DNA of 64,000 bases from Pontibacter mangrovi (GTDB lineage: Bacteria > Bacteroidota > Bacteroidia > Cytophagales > Hymenobacteraceae): NCBI RefSeq assembly GCF_006385705.1, contig NZ_VFRQ01000012.1, positions 49,238-113,237 of the forward strand, written 5' to 3'. The position numbers and the translations under genes were made by a program. Below, piece by piece: positions 15,776-25,784 of this stretch (position 1 is its first letter; each line of letters starts with the position of its first letter). The notes beneath the pieces were generated by a model that had not been told where the DNA came from, did no database searches, and worked only from the letters and a program-made list of their open reading frames with translations.

Positions 15776-17197
15776 TTAACGCGAGAGCACTACTTTCATA
15801 CTTTCGGTCACGTCATCGGTTTGCACCCGGATCAGGTACATGCCTGTTGCCAGGTTCGCCCCGTCAATCGGGATGCTGTTCCATTCGCCAGCCGCTGTGG
15901 TGCCTTGTTTTAAGGAAGTGATTTTGGCCCCACGGGTATCGTATAGCACCGCCGCATACCTGCCCCCATGCGGTAGGCTAAAGTATAGTTTGGTGGTGGT
16001 GGAGAATGGGTTAGGATACAGTTTCCAGTGAATGGCCGCGGTGCAGCTTTCCGGCTGTGGCCCATCAGTGGCCAGCACACCTGCTGCGTAATTGGCATCG
16101 GAAGCCAGCACCACCACGCTGGAGCTGAAGTTGGCCTTGGAGCTGGTTACATCATTAAACTTGCCTTTCAGCAACTGGAGCTCATCTGAAAAAGCAATGT
16201 TCCGGGTGCTGGTCTCCTTGTATACGATGTCACTGCCTACGTCCTTTCTGGTATAAATTATCCTTAGCTTCTCCTCTTCTTCGTTAAGCACTACTACCGG
16301 GCGGGTGCCTTTTTCAGCAACACCGTAGAGGTCGTCCCAGGTGCCGCTTGGGCGCCGGATCAGCAAGGCTATTTTCGGCAAGCCGGGCGTGTCATACTCT
16401 GTTTTTACGGCACAATAGAGCGTGCCGTCGCTGCCCAGGGCCAGGTTCAGGTGGTCGTCGGCCATACCCAGGTAAATATCCAGTGCCGATTGAGAGGCAG
16501 GCACCTCATCTGCCGACCACTCAGTTGGCGGGGCACCGTCTACGTGGGTTCTAAACCCGAATCGCTGCGTCAGGAGGTTTGTCCACATCACCCCGATTTT
16601 GCCCGGCATGGCTATCACGGCGCCCATGTCCGTTGAGTCGATGCCAGTGGCCAGTGTAATAGGTTCGCTCCAGTCTGTGTAGGGGCTGTCGCTCCAGCGC
16701 ACGGTAATGCTGGTGCTGTCGTCCGAGGCAAGCCACATGCGGCCGGTACTGTCAATGTCAATGGTGCCTTCTTCGGCGTGGCGGGAGAGCGCTACTTTGG
16801 AGGGGGTTGGGCGGCTTGTCCAGGGAACATAGCTGTTGGTGGCGGCATCAAACTCCAGCGAGGTCAGCAGGCTTTTTCCCTTGTTCGTGAACAGCAGCAC
16901 ATGCACCAGGTTGCCGTCTACTTTGCAATCGGCAAGGTAGGCGTTCTGGGAGAGGTTCAGCATTTTTTTCCACTTATTGCTATCCAGGCGCCACAGGTGC
17001 GTTCCTTCGCGGTCTGGTAAAACGGCCCATTGTGTGCAGGCAAACTCCCATACTTTAGACTGAGATTTCCCTTCGGTGCTCTTGGTGATAGGGATGGGAG
17101 TAAGCTCTGTAACAGAAGAAAAACCAGCCTTGTCCTGAGCCATCAGCTGGATGGCTGTAAAGCAAGCCAGGAGAGTGAGGGTAAATTTTTTAATCAT
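15776..17197 (-). CDS. Secreted beta-propeller-like protein with T9SS type A sorting domain
   Basis: A 473-residue exported protein. The start MIKKFTLTLL at 17197 gives a clean signal peptide (cleavage after QLMA); the upstream ATG at 17236 adds 13 unrelated residues. The body (about 35-390) is a repeat-rich domain with WAVLPD..GTHLWRLD, IDIDSTGRMWLASD, VRWSDSPYTDW and MADDHLNLALGSDGTLYCA motifs, consistent with a beta-propeller. The last ~80 residues are a Por-type sorting domain (LYPNPFSTTTKLYFSLP ... GMYLIRVQT ... MKVVLS). The body is a paralogue of the middle of the 1207-residue protein encoded at 19625-23248. Function unknown; surface-attached or secreted through type IX. Confidence 0.8.
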   Translation of the reverse strand: MIKKFTLTLLACFTAIQLMAQDKAGFSSVTELTPIPITKSTEGKSQSKVWEFACTQWAVLPDREGTHLWRLDSNKWKKMLNLSQNAYLADCKVDGNLVHVLLFTNKGKSLLTSLEFDAATNSYVPWTSRPTPSKVALSRHAEEGTIDIDSTGRMWLASDDSTSITVRWSDSPYTDWSEPITLATGIDSTDMGAVIAMPGKIGVMWTNLLTQRFGFRTHVDGAPPTEWSADEVPASQSALDIYLGMADDHLNLALGSDGTLYCAVKTEYDTPGLPKIALLIRRPSGTWDDLYGVAEKGTRPVVVLNEEEEKLRIIYTRKDVGSDIVYKETSTRNIAFSDELQLLKGKFNDVTSSKANFSSSVVVLASDANYAAGVLATDGPQPESCTAAIHWKLYPNPFSTTTKLYFSLPHGGRYAAVLYDTRGAKITSLKQGTTAAGEWNSIPIDGANLATGMYLIRVQTDDVTESMKVVLSR

Positions 17198-17557
17198 ACC
17201 ATTGTCATAAAATTTTAGGGTGACGCACCTTGCCATCTCAAATCACCTATCAGAGCAAATCCTGTTTTCCATTTCAAGAACAATGTGCTATAGGTACACG
17301 GGGAGGTATAAATATCATTTATAGATAACCATCTATAAAGATACCTATGTTGCTTATATGCTTAATTTTATATTTTGTTGTGGGTTTTGTTCAAAATTTT
17401 TTAAAAATATTACTGAAAGGCTCTAGAGGTGGTTGCTGACCTATACGCGTGTGCCTGCACCGTTGCATGCCATTGCTGGTGAGTAGGGGTTTAGGCAGTT
17501 ATAAAAGAAAGTTGTGCCACGCGGCATGGCTTCAGGATCAGCCCCTGAAGTAGGCTT
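17198..17557. other. Intergenic, no gene
   Basis: AT-rich 360-base stretch between two T9SS cargo genes. It probably holds the promoter of the upstream-facing gene. Nothing else is recognised. Confidence 0.4.
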
Positions 17558-19489
17558 CTACTTTGTATGAAGCACCCGGACGGCAAAGCTGCCCTGCTCT
17601 GTCTGGACGATGACAAAGTATAAACCCGGCATTAGCCCTGTCGCTTTCAGTGTTATGTGCTGGTTTTCCCCTTTCAGGGCCGTTCCGCTCCGGAGGTTGC
17701 CAACCCGTTTGCCGCTGCTGTCCGCCAGCCAAAGTTCGTAAGCGGTGCTTTCCTTCGTCTTAAAATTTACCGTGATGTTCTGAGAAAATGGGTTGGGGTA
17801 GGCTTCCAGCTTGTCAAATGCCGCTGATGTTGCACTTAAGCCAAAGCCTAGCAAAGTAGAGTCGCTGTTTAGGGTATCGCCTATGCCCGGGGTTGCAGTA
17901 TAGCCCAGGAGCTGCAAATCAAAAGCAATATCGGAGCTCGAGGGGCTGGCCTGGTGTATCTCCACGGCCAGGGTGTTGCTGCCGCTGACAAAAGCATTTG
18001 GCGGCACCGAGAAGGGAACGGCCGTGGCCCCGTCGTCTCCGCCGGAGGTGCCGGCGGCGCGGGTGGTGTAGGTCACCGATCCCGAAGGCATATTATCCCG
18101 GTATACTTCCTGGCCGTTCAGGTACACAATTACGCCATCGTCGCGCTTTACCTGCCCCTGAAAAGAGTCTATGGCTGCTGCATCCGGTAGCTCAAAGGTT
18201 TTACGGAAGTAGGTGGTGATATACTTCTTGCTTTTGTTCTTTCCATAGGTTAGCTGCGAGTTGGCATCCGGGATGCCGTAGCCAAACTTGCCCGCGCCAC
18301 TGCTCCAGCCCGTGTCGTCAAAGGCAGGCTGCCGCCAGGCAGTGTCCTGATCCGAGCCGTTGTCCAGGTACTTCCACGTCGCGTTGAAGGGGATGATTTC
18401 CTGGGCTGTAAAGGCGGTGTCCTGCGGTGGCTGCGCATCGCCCCAGATGTCTTGCCAGCGGTAAAAGTGGTAAGTTTCTTCCTCTGACATCGCCACCACG
18501 GCCCCCTGCAGAAAGTCCGGTGGCAGCGCTATGCTGGTGGCTTCCAGGCCGTCGGTGGCGTTAGCGGCTATCGGAATTTCCCTTAGCAAGGGGTGCTCGT
18601 GTGGGTTAGAGGATGTGCCTTCCCGGGGGTAAACGTGCAACTGGTTAGCCTGCTGGTCTGATACAAGTATAAACCCTGTGGAGTCCGTAGCCTTGTACAG
18701 CGCGATGCCCTCCTGATCGCCGGCAAAGCTAGAGGTGCCAAACAAGGCCAATTCGTCGGAAGAGCTGTCGGGGTCTGCATAGTATTTCCTGACACCGACG
18801 CGCTCGTCTGAATAGTATACATAGCCAAGCTCGTTGTCTACGGCCACGGCCTCTATTTCCTGCTTGCCGCTGTAGTTGCCAAACTTCCGGACAAGCGTGC
18901 CCTGCACGTTGCCTTGCCCGTCGTCCTGCAGCAGGTATTGCCAGAGGTACGTGCCGTCGGTAGGCCCGCTCTTGCGGCTCACAATGGCGTAAATACTGCT
19001 ATCCGACGAACTGGTGTACAGGGCAATGCCCATCGGCTCGTTTTCAGGTTCTTCTCCTGCAAAAACCTCTATACCGCCATTATCGATGGGCTCCATCTCC
19101 GGCAGGGCGTAAATCCTAAGTTTATGCGCAAATCGCTCGGTAAGGACGGCAATATCGCGTTTGGTGCCCTGCAGTTCCAGGCCATAGGCTACATCCACGT
19201 TGTTTGGGCGCGCCAGCCCGCGCACTACCTTATCCTCTATGATCTCGCCGCGCAGGTTAAAGACATACAAGGCCCCGTCGGCTTCTTTGTCGGTACCAAG
19301 TAGGAGGCTTTCTTCGGGGTTTGCCTGGTTTATCCAGATGGCCGCATCCTCAGAGTCGTATTGCACGCGCTCTGTAACGTACAGCGGCTCTACCGGGGCC
19401 GGCTCCTCCAGCGCTGTTTTCTGAGGTTGCAGGAGAGAGGCGAGTAAGCTCACCAGAAATGCGAGGGGGAGGGAGATGGTGTATGGCAT
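17558..19489 (-). CDS. Beta-propeller 3-phytase with T9SS sorting domain
   Basis: A 643-residue exported protein with three parts. After the signal peptide, residues ~35-330 match beta-propeller phytases: DSEDAAIWINQANPEESLLLGTDK, RPNNVDVAYG, EPMGIALY, KQEIEAVAVDNELGYVYYSDE and GDQEGIALY carry the acidic Ca/phosphate-binding residues. These enzymes release phosphate from phytate. Residues ~365-540 are a jelly-roll domain (WKYLDNGSDQDTAWRQPAFDD ... VYLNGQEVYRDNMP) nearly identical to the N-terminus of the 19625-23248 protein. The last ~75 residues are a type A sorting signal (AYPNPFSQNITVNF ... GLYFVIVQT). Fusion with the jelly-roll module is unusual for phytase. Confidence 0.85.
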   Translation of the reverse strand: MPYTISLPLAFLVSLLASLLQPQKTALEEPAPVEPLYVTERVQYDSEDAAIWINQANPEESLLLGTDKEADGALYVFNLRGEIIEDKVVRGLARPNNVDVAYGLELQGTKRDIAVLTERFAHKLRIYALPEMEPIDNGGIEVFAGEEPENEPMGIALYTSSSDSSIYAIVSRKSGPTDGTYLWQYLLQDDGQGNVQGTLVRKFGNYSGKQEIEAVAVDNELGYVYYSDERVGVRKYYADPDSSSDELALFGTSSFAGDQEGIALYKATDSTGFILVSDQQANQLHVYPREGTSSNPHEHPLLREIPIAANATDGLEATSIALPPDFLQGAVVAMSEEETYHFYRWQDIWGDAQPPQDTAFTAQEIIPFNATWKYLDNGSDQDTAWRQPAFDDTGWSSGAGKFGYGIPDANSQLTYGKNKSKKYITTYFRKTFELPDAAAIDSFQGQVKRDDGVIVYLNGQEVYRDNMPSGSVTYTTRAAGTSGGDDGATAVPFSVPPNAFVSGSNTLAVEIHQASPSSSDIAFDLQLLGYTATPGIGDTLNSDSTLLGFGLSATSAAFDKLEAYPNPFSQNITVNFKTKESTAYELWLADSSGKRVGNLRSGTALKGENQHITLKATGLMPGLYFVIVQTEQGSFAVRVLHTK

Positions 19490-19624
19490 GTGTTGCGTGT
19501 TCTTTTGTGGCTTGCTGTTCCAATGTCAGTGCGGTCGAATGCCTGCTTTCCGTGTTGTGCCTGCAAAAGCAGGTCAGGTGCCGTCCTGCCGGACCCATGC
19601 TGGCAGGGCGGGTCAGAAGATCAA

Positions 19625-22600
19625 TTATTTATCCAGCAGAAGCTTTTGAGAGAAACTCTTACTGGCTGTCTGCAGCCGTACAAAGTATAAGCCTCTGGCT
19701 AAATTGGCTCCGTCCACCTCGGCTGTCTTACGCTCTTCAAGTATGGCGTTGCCGCGCTGCAGTATGTTCACAAGCGCTCCCTTGCTGTCATATAACGTTA
19801 ATGTATACGGCCCGCTCTCCGGAATGGCAAAGGTGATGGTGGCGGAAGCGGAGAAAGGGTTAGGGTATACTTGCAGGGGCTGGTGTTCAAGGTCAGAAAC
19901 AGTTTTTACTTCGGAGGCGGCAGAAGCAGCAAGGGAGGCGCTACCACTGGCGAGTTGGTTTATCTCCGAGGCGTTTAGGGCTTTGTTGTAAATCCTGACC
20001 TCGTCGAGGGCGCCGTTAAACTTATAGATGCCGTTATCCTGTGCCCCCAGGTGTAGCGGCAGGTTGTTGGTAGCGATGGCTGGTGCACCGCTAAAGGTTT
20101 TAGAGGCGTTCTCCTGCCCGTTTATGTAGATCTTGACAGTGCTGCCGTCATAGGTGGCGGCCACATGCATCCAGGTGTTTCCGTCGCTGGGGTACGTAGC
20201 GCTGGCGTTAACGCGGTAGGTGTCTCTGGAGGAAGCCTGGTTCATGCGGAAGAACGCGTTGCCGCCGCTGGCAAGGCCCAGCTCATAGCCGTTCGTCTCG
20301 TTGTTCAGGGCCTTCTTGATGATATACTGTGTGGTCTGTCGCGACGGCTTAATCCAGGCAGCAAGGGTGATGGCGTTGGTCAGGTCTAAGGAGGCATTGT
20401 CGGGGGCGGTGGCGTACTGGCTGCTGCCGTTCAGGAGAAGGGCCGTGCCGCTTTTGCCGCTAACCCAGCCCGGGTTGCCCACGGTTTGGGCATGGTTGCC
20501 CTTGCCTGATGCGTCGGATAAGCTCGTGCCGCTTCCCTCGTCCATCTGCCAGTGTGCCACCAGGTCTCCGCTGGTTGGGGGTGGGGTTTCTGTATTGCTG
20601 CTGCCGGTTGTAAAGCTCCACACCGACGACCAACTGCCTGTGCCGGCACCGTTTGTTGCCCGTGCTCTCCAATAATAAGTAGTGCTCTCCGCTAGGTTTG
20701 ATGCCGTAACCGAGGTGCCGGTAAGGTTGCTTTTGTTGAGCACCGTAGAGGAAAAGCCGGAGGAAGTGGAAACCTGCACCTGGTACGAATCTGCACCCGA
20801 AACGGCGTTCCAGCTTAGGGTGGGGGAGAGGGCAAGGTTGGTGGCCTGGTTAGCCGGCGAGGCAAGCGTAGGCGCGGCCGGAACAGAAGGCATTCCGGTA
20901 GTGGCGTCCGTAGCCAGTACCCCCACTGCCTCCGAGCTACTGGAGGCAAGTATCACAATGTCATCGGTAAAGTTATCCTTGGTGCTGGTGGTGTTGTTGT
21001 AGGAGCCACCGCTCATCAGGGTAAGCTGGGAGCCGAACTTAATAGGAGAGAAAGCGGACTCGCGGTAAAGTATGTTTCCGCCGCTATCGCCTGAAGTATA
21101 AACTACCCGAATTTTGTTTTCTGCCTCGTTCAGGATCACCACAGGCCTGGTGCCCACGGGAGCAACATCATACGCATTATCCCAACTGCCGGACGACCGA
21201 CGAACGAGAAGGACCACTTCAGGATAATTCTTGGTGTCATAGCTGGTTTTAGCGGCACAATAGAGCGTGCCGTCGCTGCCCAAAGCCAGGTTCAGGTGGT
21301 CGTCGGCCATACCGCCGCCCACGTTTAGCGCCGACTGCGAGGCTGGCACCTCGTTATTTGACCAGGAGGAAGGCGAATCACCGTCTGCGTGTGTCTTAAA
21401 GCCAAAGCGTTTCGCCACCTGGTCAGACCACAGCACGCCAATTTTTCCTTTCATGGCAATTACAGCGCAGATATCGTCAGAGGAAACACCCGAGGCAATC
21501 GTAATCGGGCTGCTCCAGTTTTTGTAGGGAGAATCGCTCCACCGCACGTTAATGGTGTTGCTGCCATCAGAGGCCAGCCACATCCGGCCATTGCCGTCTA
21601 TGTCGATGGTGGCGGTCTCTACGCCGCTGTCAAACGACAGGCCCACGGTTGAGGTACGCTTAGACCATAGCTCGTAGGTGCCTTGGGCGGCGTTGTACTC
21701 GACGGAGACTATTTGGGAGGACCTGCCCTGGTAAAGAAGTATGTGCGCAATGTTGCCCACCATTCTGCAATCGGCCTTCGAGGTGGTTTTGGTAGACAGC
21801 TTCAGCACGTTTGTCCAGGAGGTGCCGTCGAGGCGCCAGAGGAACGTGCCGGATGCGTTAGGTAGCACGGCCCAATGCTTGCCATCATACTTCCATACTT
21901 TAGACTGCGGTTTCTCTCCAGTGTTAGTAGAGATGGACACAGGGCTAAGCTTCGTGATTTCTCGGAAACCCTCTGATACCAACTCCGGCTCGGGAACGGC
22001 CTCCGCTTCAATAATATACGTTTGCCCTGAAGCATACCCTCCCTGTATGGCGTTCCCCGCAGTGTCATTTATGGCTGTTCCTGAGCCTTTCAGGTCGAGA
22101 CGCAAGGTGCCGGTGCCGCTGATGCCGCTTACGGCTACGTCAAACGCAGTACCCTGGCTGCCCACAGATGTTAAGGCGCCGGAGGCAATGCTACCGCTAA
22201 CGTTCCCTGATACTGTAGTGGTCATAAAGTCTGAGGCATCCACGCCGGTGACGGGCTCTGAAAAAGTGGTGCGGAAGGTAACGCTGGTGGCGGTTGTGCT
22301 TTGGCCGGAAGGGGACTGGCGGTTGATGCTTGCCACTGTCGGCGGGTTAGAATCCTGCGGAGGCTCCTGGCTTGGGGCTGTTACTGTAACGGCAACAGGC
22401 TCCGATGTGGCAGTGGAGCCTGCAGCGTCTGTGGCAGTGGCGGTTAAAGTATAATTTCCTTCAGATGCCGGGGTCCAGGAGAGGGAGTAGGGGCTCGTGG
22501 CATCTTGGCCAACGGAAGCGCCGTTTACCAGAAACTCCACCTTCTCCAGAGCTCCCTCCGGATCGGAGGCCGAAGCGCTGATGCTGACAGCCTGGCCCAA

Positions 22601-23248
22601 CGTATGGCTTGAGTTAGCCGTAGGGCTGGTGATGCTTACTGTGGGGGCCTGGTTCTCGGTAGGCGGCGGCGTTTGGGTTGCCTGGCCAGTCAGCTGCAGA
22701 TCAAAGGCGATGTCGGAGCTGGAAGGGCTGGCTTGGTGTATCTCCACGGCCAACGTATTGCTGCCGCTGGCAAGGGCGCTCACAGGCACGGAAAAGGGAA
22801 TGGGCGTGGCCCCATCGTCTCCGCCGGAGGTGCCGGAGGCGCGGGTGGTGTAGGTCACCGTTCCGGTGGGCATGTTGTTGCGGTATACTTCCTGCCCGTT
22901 CAGGTACACGATCACGCCGTCATCGCGCTTTACCTGCCCCTGCAGCTCCGAAAATGCCGCAGCGTCTGTGACGGAGAAAGTCTTTCGGAAGTAGGTCGTT
23001 ATGTACTTGCTCGAAGAACTAGAGCCATAGCTGACCACAGTGGCGGCATCCGGGATACCGTAGCCGAGTTTGGCATCGCCGCTTTTCCAGCCTGTGTCGT
23101 CGAAGGCGGGCTGCCGCCAGGCTGTGCCTTGGTCAGAGCCGTTGTCCAGGTACTTCCACGCGGCGTTAAACGGTACGATAACCTGCTGCGCTACAGCTGT
23201 GGTAGCCAAGAAAACAAAAAAAATGAGTGTAGTTGTAATGTGTTTCAT
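19625..23248 (-). CDS. Large modular T9SS cargo protein (Ig-like, propeller, FN3, LamG)
   Basis: A 1207-residue exported protein. Domain order (approximate residues): signal peptide 1-20; jelly-roll module 22-190 shared with the phytase protein; Ig-like domain 198-292 (PTVSITSPTANSS); Ig-like domain ~303-415 with VTFRTTFSEPVTGVDASDF; beta-propeller-like domain ~425-785 paralogous to the 15776-17197 protein; fibronectin type III ~795-890 (PTLSWNAVSGADSYQVQVS); LamG/concanavalin-like domain ~905-1105 (VAHWQMDEGSGTSLSDASGKGNHA); type A sorting domain ~1130-1207. No catalytic centre is recognised. It may bind glycans or act as an adhesin. It appears to be built by shuffling the modules of its two neighbours. 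Confidence 0.85.
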   Translation of the reverse strand: MKHITTTLIFFVFLATTAVAQQVIVPFNAAWKYLDNGSDQGTAWRQPAFDDTGWKSGDAKLGYGIPDAATVVSYGSSSSSKYITTYFRKTFSVTDAAAFSELQGQVKRDDGVIVYLNGQEVYRNNMPTGTVTYTTRASGTSGGDDGATPIPFSVPVSALASGSNTLAVEIHQASPSSSDIAFDLQLTGQATQTPPPTENQAPTVSITSPTANSSHTLGQAVSISASASDPEGALEKVEFLVNGASVGQDATSPYSLSWTPASEGNYTLTATATDAAGSTATSEPVAVTVTAPSQEPPQDSNPPTVASINRQSPSGQSTTATSVTFRTTFSEPVTGVDASDFMTTTVSGNVSGSIASGALTSVGSQGTAFDVAVSGISGTGTLRLDLKGSGTAINDTAGNAIQGGYASGQTYIIEAEAVPEPELVSEGFREITKLSPVSISTNTGEKPQSKVWKYDGKHWAVLPNASGTFLWRLDGTSWTNVLKLSTKTTSKADCRMVGNIAHILLYQGRSSQIVSVEYNAAQGTYELWSKRTSTVGLSFDSGVETATIDIDGNGRMWLASDGSNTINVRWSDSPYKNWSSPITIASGVSSDDICAVIAMKGKIGVLWSDQVAKRFGFKTHADGDSPSSWSNNEVPASQSALNVGGGMADDHLNLALGSDGTLYCAAKTSYDTKNYPEVVLLVRRSSGSWDNAYDVAPVGTRPVVILNEAENKIRVVYTSGDSGGNILYRESAFSPIKFGSQLTLMSGGSYNNTTSTKDNFTDDIVILASSSSEAVGVLATDATTGMPSVPAAPTLASPANQATNLALSPTLSWNAVSGADSYQVQVSTSSGFSSTVLNKSNLTGTSVTASNLAESTTYYWRARATNGAGTGSWSSVWSFTTGSSNTETPPPTSGDLVAHWQMDEGSGTSLSDASGKGNHAQTVGNPGWVSGKSGTALLLNGSSQYATAPDNASLDLTNAITLAAWIKPSRQTTQYIIKKALNNETNGYELGLASGGNAFFRMNQASSRDTYRVNASATYPSDGNTWMHVAATYDGSTVKIYINGQENASKTFSGAPAIATNNLPLHLGAQDNGIYKFNGALDEVRIYNKALNASEINQLASGSASLAASAASEVKTVSDLEHQPLQVYPNPFSASATITFAIPESGPYTLTLYDSKGALVNILQRGNAILEERKTAEVDGANLARGLYFVRLQTASKSFSQKLLLDK

Positions 23249-23568
23249 AGCTGGTTTGGGATTATGAGTTTGGAACAGGGGGCGGTTTCCCGCTTAAGAA
23301 TAGAAAGTATAAAATAAGTGGTCCAACAGCGCTAGCATGCATCCCTCCCGGGGTTGAGAAGGTTAGGGTAATGACTCAATTGTAACTTGATAATATGCTA
23401 TTCTGTAATTAAAGTTGTATGAATAGAACCAAAACAAGTCGAATGAGAGCAATTTCTTAGTCAGGTCATCTTTGGCGAGAGTGAACAGATAAAGGCCTCC
23501 TGACGAGAAAATCAGACAGGTATCAGGACTATGAAGGAAGGGTGGCTGTCTGATTTCGGCTGGTTCCG
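23249..23568. other. Intergenic, no gene
   Basis: The right half is AT-rich and probably holds the promoter for the large T9SS gene. I see no gene and only weak hairpins. Confidence 0.35.
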
Positions 23569-24639
23569 TTATAGGGGAAACTCTATCCCGGCTTTTTTCA
23601 AAAACCTGCTGGCGGAGGGCTTTTCATTTGCCTTAAGGAGCCGCTGTTCGAGCTGTAGGACGGTGCCAAAGTTACGGTACATCACCCTGTGGCCTCTGAA
23701 GGCAAGGATTTTATACGTGAGCGACGTGAGCTTTAGGCTAAGGCGTTTGCTCTCGTCAGAACGCTTAGGCGTATGGAGCCTCCTTAAGTAAAGCCCAAGG
23801 GCTTTGGCCGTGTACGATAAAAGGATATAAAACACGCCCAGATAGAAGGTAAGGTGGGTGTGGGCACCCCTGCTTATACGGATCCGGTAGGGCATGATGA
23901 CCTCATAGCACTGGGGCCCTTCCTTAATAAACTGCTGCAGGTAGGCCCATTTTGTGCGCACAGCTGGCATAAAGTGCTGGAAGGTAAGGCGGCTATCGTA
24001 CCACATGTCGTAACCGGCCAGGGCAAAGGCATAGCACAGCTCATAGTCACCGCCCGAACTGAGTCTGCCGCCTGCCCTGTCGGTAAGCATGGGCCTGAAA
24101 CCGCAATGCATAAGTTTGTTATAGGCCGACCTTCTGGCAACGCAGCCTGCCCCATATACATAATAGGAGGGCACTTTGCCAGATGCTGGCGCCTGTGCCC
24201 CGTTTGCATAAAAGCCATGCCCTAAGGCCCAGGCCGGCGGCTGTTCTTCAAAAATGAGGGTGCCGTGGCCGCCAAGTATACCTATGTTTGGGTGCTGCGC
24301 CATGATATGGTAGGCAGTGGCTATGTATGCTGGGTGCAGCCAGTTGTCGTCGTCGCAGAAGAGCACAAACTCATACTTAGACTTTTTGAAGGCCAGTTCG
24401 CGGGCGTGCGTTAATCCTTGTTTCGGCTCAAAAAATACATGAAGCGGGGTCGTAGTGCCATACGTTGCCCACTCTGCCAGGGCTACTTCGGAGGTGGCGT
24501 CGGTAGAGGCATTGTCTATCACAACTACTTCCCAGTCTATCCCCGGCTGCACCTGCTGTTGTGCCACATGGCGTAGCGTGTCGGGCAGCAGGGCGGCGCC
24601 GTTATAAGAGCAGATGACAACTGATATTCCTAGCCTCAT
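23569..24639 (-). CDS. Family 2 glycosyltransferase
   Basis: A 356-residue GT-A glycosyltransferase from the start MRLGISVVIC at 24639 (the ATG at 24693 adds 18 non-family residues). Features: SVVICSYNGA at the N-terminus, VVIDNASTDAT, and the metal-binding FCDDDNWLHP near residue 95. A later GAGCVARRSAYNKL / GGDYELCYAFALAGYDMWYD region matches the acceptor/ED motif. The C-terminal ~100 residues are hydrophobic and basic and may lie on the membrane. It transfers a sugar to a growing glycan. It stands outside the main cluster, separated by 3 kb, but its role is probably related. Confidence 0.85.
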   Translation of the reverse strand: MRLGISVVICSYNGAALLPDTLRHVAQQQVQPGIDWEVVVIDNASTDATSEVALAEWATYGTTTPLHVFFEPKQGLTHARELAFKKSKYEFVLFCDDDNWLHPAYIATAYHIMAQHPNIGILGGHGTLIFEEQPPAWALGHGFYANGAQAPASGKVPSYYVYGAGCVARRSAYNKLMHCGFRPMLTDRAGGRLSSGGDYELCYAFALAGYDMWYDSRLTFQHFMPAVRTKWAYLQQFIKEGPQCYEVIMPYRIRISRGAHTHLTFYLGVFYILLSYTAKALGLYLRRLHTPKRSDESKRLSLKLTSLTYKILAFRGHRVMYRNFGTVLQLEQRLLKANEKPSASRFLKKAGIEFPL

Positions 24640-25784
24640 GCGTTGACAGCTATTCTGGTTACTGAAATGTATTGGCCTGCCCCATAAATACAAGCTTTTG
24701 GCTGTAGCAAATTTAGGCAGGCATCACAAGCGCAGAGTACCTGCTGGTCAGCTTTTCCTGCTGCTTCCTATGGTTTCAATCAGCGGCTCCAGCGTATGTT
24801 GCTTCCGCTCATTAGCTTGTGGCTAATGCAGAAGTATAAGCAGTGTTAAAAGCTGATGTTTTCTCTGTTTAAAGTACGTTTAAAATTGATTTTAAAGTAC
24901 GCTCCTAGGGCCTTTCTAAGCTATTTGTTTACGCAGCTCTTTTTCCCTTTGATCAGGCAACGCCTGATTTTGTCATCATTAGTTGCGGGCGAGGTATGTT
25001 GCAGGGAGCCTTTTCGGCTTTCTCTTCTCGTGCCCTGCCTCTTCATTATCCGTGCAATCTGTTAGCATACTCCTTTTATTGATAAAAGTTTTTTAGGATA
25101 TAAGTGTTTGTTTTACAATGTATTATGGCTATATGTGTATAGGTTTTTAAACCGCGCGTAATAATTGATTTTCCCTCCCGTTATTAATTCTGAAAAGTGC
25201 AACTACGGCAAAGTGACGTGCCGGTTTTAGGTTTTATGATAATTTATATTTAAATAATATGAATATCTTAAATTTTCTCTAAATTGAGATTTGCACTTTT
25301 GTTCCGCCGCCTCTCATAGTTTACAATCAGCGTTATCACAGTTATTCTTAGAGTGTATGCTTAAAAAAGTTACATTCATGGGATTGTACTGCTGTTTTTG
25401 TATATATAAAGTTGTGTATAAAACAAGCCTATTTTTGTGTTAATAAAAGTTATTTATTGCTTTTATTAAAGAACTTTTCAAAAATTTGGGTGAATGGCTT
25501 TCAAATGTAAAAACAGGTGCTTTACCTTTGTCACAGACATTAAGATAAAATGTACAATAAATAACGAACCTGTAAGGTTGGTTAAGTCTTTAAGTTTTAT
25601 GTTTAACTGTTATATTATTTCGGTGCGTATGATTAGACTTTTAGGTGGTAGTAAATAAGTATAACTAAGAACCGTAAATCACTTAAACTTTAAAATTACA
25701 ACTTGTTTTTAGTAGAACATCCTATTTGTTCTGACAAAAATCAAATTAATTAAGCCAATTTTCAATTTTATTAGCCAAAACAAA
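24640..25784. other. 1.1-kb AT-rich intergenic region
   Basis: No supported gene; a 69-codon frame at 24856-25065 has no recognisable content. The region becomes very AT-rich from about 25070. A TACCTTTG sequence at 25523-25530 matches the -7 consensus on the plus strand, pointing to the lyase-like gene, but no TTG lies at the expected distance upstream. A long untranslated leader or small RNA gene cannot be excluded. Confidence 0.4.

Noticed and set aside
24856..25065. 69-codon plus-strand frame in the large intergenic gap
   Set aside because: It has no homologous motif, an isolated position and a Leu/Phe-rich composition expected from AT-rich spacer.
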